This document shows positions 6,132-9,569 of a stretch of DNA of 9,569 nt, piece after piece. The stretch's first letter is position 1; each line of letters opens with the position of its first letter. Source of the stretch: Thermoplasmata archaeon (lineage in GTDB: Archaea > Thermoplasmatota > Thermoplasmata > Thermoplasmatales > Thermoplasmataceae); assembly GCA_021826785.1 (NCBI GenBank), contig JAKAYN010000013.1, positions 1-9,569 of the forward strand, given 5' to 3'. A program made the position numbers and the translations under genes. The notes under the pieces were generated by a model that was given only the letters and a program-made list of their open reading frames with translations, was not told where the DNA came from and ran no database searches.

Positions 6132-7262
6132 ATGGTTCGGGTTGTTGTAATAGGCGATGCAAACGCTGGATTAATATTTGCAAACAAGCTTAGAATGCAT
6201 ACAAACATAAATGATGTTAAAATCACATTGATAGGTAATTCTGTTAAAACGTATTTTAAGCCTGATGGTGTTTTGATACCATTTAATGATATAGATTACC
6301 ATGAAACTGTAAGAAACACAGATTCACTTATTCATTATGGCATAGAACGTATAAAGGCACTTGCAACATTTATAAATCCAGACGATCACTATGTAAAACT
6401 TGATAATAGCAAGGTTATAGAATACGATTATCTTGTTATAGCGACAGGCGATAGATTATCAACAGGTGAAATAAACGGCTACAGCGATAGTGTTCTTCAT
6501 TTCTACGATCTTAACAATGCATTAAAGCTAAAACAGGAATTAAACAATATAAAATCCGGCAACGTCGTTATAGGCCCTGCAAGGCTGCCATTTCAATGTC
6601 CTATGGCACCATATGAATTTGCATTTGAATTGAAACTTTTCTTAAAGAAAAGGCATCTTGATAACAGCGTTAAAATTACTGTTATATCGCCAATGGATGG
6701 TGCACTGCCATTTAATGAGCTTTCAAATAATATAATAAAAAGGCTATCAAATGAAAACATAGAATTTCATGGCAAATTTGAATCAGAATCAATAGACCGT
6801 GAGAAAAAGGTTCTTAAATCAACCAATGGCGAGACAATAAACTTTGACCATTTGGTTCTTATACCAGTTCACCATGGGCAGAAATTTTTAATAGACTCAG
6901 GGCTTGCCAATGAAAATGGATACGTTGATGTTGATAAGTATAAATTAAATTACAAAAACTATGATAATCTATTTGTAATAGGGGATGCCGCAAACTTTAT
7001 GCTAAAGGTCGGCGCCTTTGGACATTCACAGGCATCATATCTGGCAAGATACATAGCAGCTGAAACCTCTGGGTTTACACCGGATGATTACTTTGACGGT
7101 TACCTTGGCTGCAGCTCCGTTGTTGATAACCATACAGGCATGACATTATCATTTGATTATGACTCGAAACCAAAGGCAAATTTCTCAAGTTTCATGGATT
7201 ATTATTTAAAATACATATCTGCAAACGTTTATTTCTCATCAATAATACATGGTGTTTTATGA
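6132..7262 (+). CDS. Sulfide:quinone oxidoreductase-like FAD-dependent oxidoreductase
   Basis: This 376-residue flavoprotein belongs to the two-dinucleotide-binding-domain family that includes sulfide:quinone oxidoreductase and flavocytochrome c sulfide dehydrogenase. The N-terminal FAD fold is VVVIGDANAG (4-13). YDYLVIATG (98-106) is the usual ATG motif, GNVVIGPARLPFQCPMAPYE (143-162) carries Cys156, and LFVIGDAANF (280-289) is the second FAD-contacting GD motif. Cys327 (YLGCSSVV) lies near the end. Cys156 and Cys327 sit where the redox-active pair of this family is expected. The third cysteine of classical membrane SQRs is absent, so sulfide as substrate is likely but not proven. The hydrophobic C-terminus (about 352-376) could anchor it to the membrane and quinone pool. 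It is the first gene of an operon with a DUF1641 gene 9 bases downstream. ATG 6132 has no Shine-Dalgarno. Confidence 0.85.
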   Translation: MVRVVVIGDANAGLIFANKLRMHTNINDVKITLIGNSVKTYFKPDGVLIPFNDIDYHETVRNTDSLIHYGIERIKALATFINPDDHYVKLDNSKVIEYDYLVIATGDRLSTGEINGYSDSVLHFYDLNNALKLKQELNNIKSGNVVIGPARLPFQCPMAPYEFAFELKLFLKKRHLDNSVKITVISPMDGALPFNELSNNIIKRLSNENIEFHGKFESESIDREKKVLKSTNGETINFDHLVLIPVHHGQKFLIDSGLANENGYVDVDKYKLNYKNYDNLFVIGDAANFMLKVGAFGHSQASYLARYIAAETSGFTPDDYFDGYLGCSSVVDNHTGMTLSFDYDSKPKANFSSFMDYYLKYISANVYFSSIIHGVL

Positions 7263-7267
7263 GGTGG
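7261..7267 (+). promoter_or_regulatory. Shine-Dalgarno site for the DUF1641 gene
   Basis: GAGGTGG begins inside the flavoprotein TGA stop and ends 4 bases before ATG 7272. It is a strong match to the archaeal anti-Shine-Dalgarno, and it contrasts with the leader-poor first gene of the operon. Confidence 0.8.
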
Positions 7268-7271
7268 TTTT

Positions 7272-7733
7272 ATGAAGGAAGATCTTGATTTCTCAGATAT
7301 GATTGACATTGTTTCAAAGATAAATGAAAATAAGGACGTTATATATGAAATATTTAATTTAATATCCAAATTAAAGGATGCGGGCCTAATCGATGCGCTT
7401 AAAAGCATGGAATTAGTAATACCTGATAATCTCGATTTCCTTGTAAAAAGCTTTACAACAAAGGATTTTCTTGATGTTATATTCAGGGCATATGGCACAA
7501 TGAACTCATTGATTTACATGCTTGCGGATCAAAACATGTCTGAGGTTATAAAAAGCATAGGTTATAATTCATCAGGCATCGCGCAATCAATGATTGATGG
7601 CACCTCATCAGGCCAGCCAATATCAATATTTAAATTAATGTCAATACTAAAGGATCCTGAAATCTCAGCTGCAATAAATGGAATACTTGAAGCTTTAAAG
7701 GTTATTGGTGATTCATTAAAGAAACTAAAATGA
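7272..7733 (+). CDS. DUF1641 family protein
   Basis: This 153-residue all-helical soluble protein has no cysteines or metal motifs. It fits DUF1641 by the segment LISKLKDAGLIDALKSM (about 30-46) and by the C-terminal LKDPEISAAINGILEALKVIGDSLK, which matches the family's D-P-[DE]-[VI]-x(6-8)-hydrophobic-LK pattern. DUF1641 genes are commonly found beside sulfide:quinone oxidoreductase-like flavoproteins in archaea and beside formate dehydrogenase genes in bacteria. I infer a partner or assembly role for the upstream flavoprotein; the molecular function is not established. The 9-base gap and strong Shine-Dalgarno indicate co-transcription. The 3' end overlaps the convergent VWA gene by 9 bases. 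Confidence 0.85.
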   Translation: MKEDLDFSDMIDIVSKINENKDVIYEIFNLISKLKDAGLIDALKSMELVIPDNLDFLVKSFTTKDFLDVIFRAYGTMNSLIYMLADQNMSEVIKSIGYNSSGIAQSMIDGTSSGQPISIFKLMSILKDPEISAAINGILEALKVIGDSLKKLK

Positions 7734-8978
7734 TTTTGCAGCATTAATAAGCTTTATTGCACCCTCATTTGTGAGCGATGCTGTCATGTAAATGTCCGAT
7801 ATATTTTTTAAATCTTCATTGTTTCCATTTATCATAACGCTTATCATTTTTATATTGTATTTTTTTAACAGTAATTTAAGCTGGTTTTTATTTATATGAT
7901 CCTCGCCATCAGTTATTATAATAATTGTGTTTGTATCAACAAGCCTGTTCGATTTAAGATCGTTTATTGCAGTTATAATAGCACATTCTATGCATGTACC
8001 CTTGTTTGCCTCCACAGTTAATATATTATTTAATACATCATACGGTCTCGTTAAAACCTCATGCGGTTTATTATCAAAGAACCTTAAATAGTACTTTCTT
8101 TTTTTAAGTGTTGAAAGTTTATACAATGCAAGTGCAACAGATCTTGACCATACAGTTTTTGTCTCCTCGTACATGCTACCGCTCTTATCAAGAAGTATAT
8201 AATATGAACCCTCGCTGTTTATTACCTTTTCCCTTGCGGTGAAACCACTTGCCAGCTTTGAGTAAAAGATCTCATCTGGCATTGCGACCTCCCTTGGTAT
8301 TGCACGCATCACATTCCTTGTCTTGTAATAGCCGCCAAGCTCACCAAGGTTATTTTTGTTCTTCATAACCCTTGTAAACCTCGGAAGTATATCAATTAAA
8401 TTTGTTGCCATTGTTATTATCTTTTCTGAGTTATTAACCTTTAATATCTTATCTGTTAAATCCATAACATTATCAAGGGTTCCATCCCTTTTGTCTGCAA
8501 GTCTACCTCCGGGGTTATTTCCCTTTAAAAGGTTATTTACGTCCCTAGCCTTCTCACCAATCTTTTCGGACTCCTTCAATGCATTCTCTATAATATTCTG
8601 AACCTGCCTATCATTTATGTTGCCATTGCCTGAATTCTCAGCCTTTTTTATCTCATCACTTAAGGCTTTTACAAAGCTTATGCTGTATATCATTGATATT
8701 TTATCATTTAAATATGAATAGTTTTTTAGTTTTTTGAACTGCTGTGATTCTATATAACTTTTCATCTTTTCCCTTGCGGCTTCAAGAAAGTTATCATTGT
8801 TTCTGTTCTCTGTTAATTTTGCCATATTTGAATAGTATAAAAAGTATAGATCTGCAGCTGCGGTCTTTATTTTTGATTCCATGTTATTATTTATCTTTAT
8901 GTGCCTTGGTATCCTTTCCCTGGTTATTCTGTAAAGGCTGCCTGATGTATCTATTCCGGTTATATTTGAATTGAACAT
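7725..8978 (-). CDS. VWA-domain protein, ViaA/CoxE-like
   Basis: This 417-residue protein has a C-terminal von Willebrand factor A domain (about 255-417) and a long helical N-terminal region. The metal-ion-dependent adhesion site is complete: D264-x-S266-x-S268 (LLDKSGSM), Thr328 (NKGTCIE) and Asp357 (IITDGED). Before it, GYYKTRNVMRAIPREVAMPDEIFYSKLASG (about 216-245) resembles the linker that precedes the VWA domain in ViaA and related partners of MoxR ATPases. There is no signal peptide, so it is cytosolic. It lies 3 bases downstream of a MoxR/RavA-type ATPase and is in the same reading frame, so the two are almost certainly co-translated. I infer a RavA-ViaA-like chaperone machine; the client is unknown. 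ATG 8978 is preceded by a modest GTGATG (8990-8985) ribosome-binding match. The TAG stop overlaps the DUF1641 gene. Confidence 0.88.
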   Translation of the reverse strand: MFNSNITGIDTSGSLYRITRERIPRHIKINNNMESKIKTAAADLYFLYYSNMAKLTENRNNDNFLEAAREKMKSYIESQQFKKLKNYSYLNDKISMIYSISFVKALSDEIKKAENSGNGNINDRQVQNIIENALKESEKIGEKARDVNNLLKGNNPGGRLADKRDGTLDNVMDLTDKILKVNNSEKIITMATNLIDILPRFTRVMKNKNNLGELGGYYKTRNVMRAIPREVAMPDEIFYSKLASGFTAREKVINSEGSYYILLDKSGSMYEETKTVWSRSVALALYKLSTLKKRKYYLRFFDNKPHEVLTRPYDVLNNILTVEANKGTCIECAIITAINDLKSNRLVDTNTIIIITDGEDHINKNQLKLLLKKYNIKMISVMINGNNEDLKNISDIYMTASLTNEGAIKLINAAKSF

Positions 8979-8981
8979 ATT

Positions 8982-9569
8982 TCACATCACTTTTAATTTT
9001 TCATATTTGTTCTTTGCATACTCTATCGTGCTATCTATTTTTGATAATACGTTCTGATGGTATGGATTGGTATCACCTGAAAGATCGGCCTCGAGCTCCT
9101 GGAGCTTTCTTATATATATTGCAAGCAGATCAAGATTATCAACCACCTCCTTGTACGGTGAATTTTTTTGTATGCATGCCTCTGTATTCGATATTAAACT
9201 TCTTGTTTCCTCTATTATTGTCGTCGCCTTCTGGACAATTTCTGATTTATTCTCAAGCTTTGATTCCATTATTGCAGCATCAATCTTTGGCATATCATCC
9301 TCGTTATCGATACTGTACCTCATGGCCATTGCTATATCATTGCCGGTTATCTCGTTTGAGTTCATTAATATGCTAAATGCCGAGGCTATCTTTAATATCT
9401 TTATCTTTCTTCTATCACTGAATACAACATTGTTTTCTTCGAGCTGAAATAGTGCATCCGTGTATTTATTTAATAATTCATGGCCATTGTTTTTAAATTT
9501 TGATAATCTTGATATTACATCGCTCTGCAATTCTTTTAAGTCATCTATTGTTATTAATGGCGATATATT
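8982..9569 (-). CDS. MoxR/RavA-type AAA+ ATPase, C-terminal part (5' end outside window)
   Basis: The minus-strand frame is open from the window edge, leaving 195 codons before TGA; Walker A, Walker B and the arginine finger lie outside. Visible residues begin N-I-S-P-L-I-T-I-D-D-L-K-E-L-Q, the element that follows the AAA+ core in MoxR proteins. The lid follows, with sensor-2 motif VVFSDRRKIKILKIASAFSIL (about 48-68) and NEITGNDIAMAMRYS (72-86), as in RavA-like members. About 100 further residues (100-195) are helical and coiled-coil-like, longer than in minimal MoxR proteins, and may dock the VWA partner. A TTG at 9530 is not the start, since family sequence continues upstream. The stop is separated from the VWA gene by one codon. 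The ATPase assignment rests on this C-terminal region and the VWA neighbour. Confidence 0.82.
   Translation of the reverse strand, partial: NISPLITIDDLKELQSDVISRLSKFKNNGHELLNKYTDALFQLEENNVVFSDRRKIKILKIASAFSILMNSNEITGNDIAMAMRYSIDNEDDMPKIDAAIMESKLENKSEIVQKATTIIEETRSLISNTEACIQKNSPYKEVVDNLDLLAIYIRKLQELEADLSGDTNPYHQNVLSKIDSTIEYAKNKYEKLKVM

Noticed and set aside
7920..8060. Possible split or frameshift in the VWA gene near its metal-site residues
   Set aside because: The frame is continuous and all expected metal-site residues (Asp264, Ser266, Ser268, Thr328, Asp357) are present, so the gene looks intact.
9014..9447. Two overlapping plus-strand open frames of about 120 codons opposite the ATPase
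   Set aside because: Both lie antisense to the conserved MoxR lid and extension region, overlap each other in different frames, and lack family motifs.
1..9569. Search for CRISPR arrays, tRNA/rRNA genes, insertion sequences or attachment sites
   Set aside because: No spaced direct repeats, cloverleaf sequences, transposase-like genes or terminal repeats were seen by eye, and the intergenic spaces are too short to hold most of them.

Overview
The window is gene-dense, AT-rich archaeal DNA. A ribosomal-protein/RNA-polymerase segment in the archaeal order (uS4, uS11, RNAP subunit D), an archaeal NEMF/Rqc2 homologue, a SIS-family bifunctional phosphoglucose/phosphomannose isomerase, leaderless-looking starts with TATA-like boxes and heavy AGG/AGA/ATA codon use all point to Archaea. 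The uS4 sequence and the overall gene set look most like Thermoplasmatales (Picrophilus or Ferroplasma type acidophiles). That placement is from memory of the families, not from a search.

Layout. Positions 1-1686 (+): the end of a translation/transcription operon, uS4 (5' end outside the window), uS11 and RNAP subunit D, with overlapping ends and Shine-Dalgarno sites. Positions 1692-2483 (-): a TauE/SafE-type membrane permease, tail to tail with rpoD. Positions 2564-3172 (-): a small alpha/beta hydrolase of ABHD14-like type. Positions 3255-5090 (+): the NEMF/RqcH homologue, divergent from the hydrolase. Positions 5087-6004 (-): phosphoglucose/phosphomannose isomerase, whose stop overlaps the NEMF stop. 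Positions 6132-7262 and 7272-7733 (+): a sulfide:quinone-oxidoreductase-like flavoprotein and a DUF1641 protein, in one operon. Positions 7725-8978 and 8982-9569 (-): a VWA-domain protein and, upstream of it, the C-terminal part of a MoxR/RavA-type AAA+ ATPase. Together these last two form a RavA-ViaA-like pair.

How the parts relate. The first block is core gene expression. The NEMF homologue is ribosome-associated quality control. The isomerase is central carbon metabolism. The flavoprotein plus DUF1641 pair is probably membrane-linked sulfide or related oxidation. The ATPase/VWA pair is probably a chaperone-like machine of unknown client. The most notable points are the RNAP D subunit, which keeps an Rpb3-type zinc loop but has a ferredoxin-like domain with only two of the usual cysteines; the NEMF homologue with its tailing residues intact; two adjacent inverted repeats in the isomerase/flavoprotein promoter region; and a run of extremely tight or overlapping convergent gene ends. 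No tRNA, rRNA, CRISPR array, insertion sequence or recent mobile element was seen, and no gene-free stretch exceeds about 130 bases. I did not find a clear, wholly new system here; most genes fall into known families.
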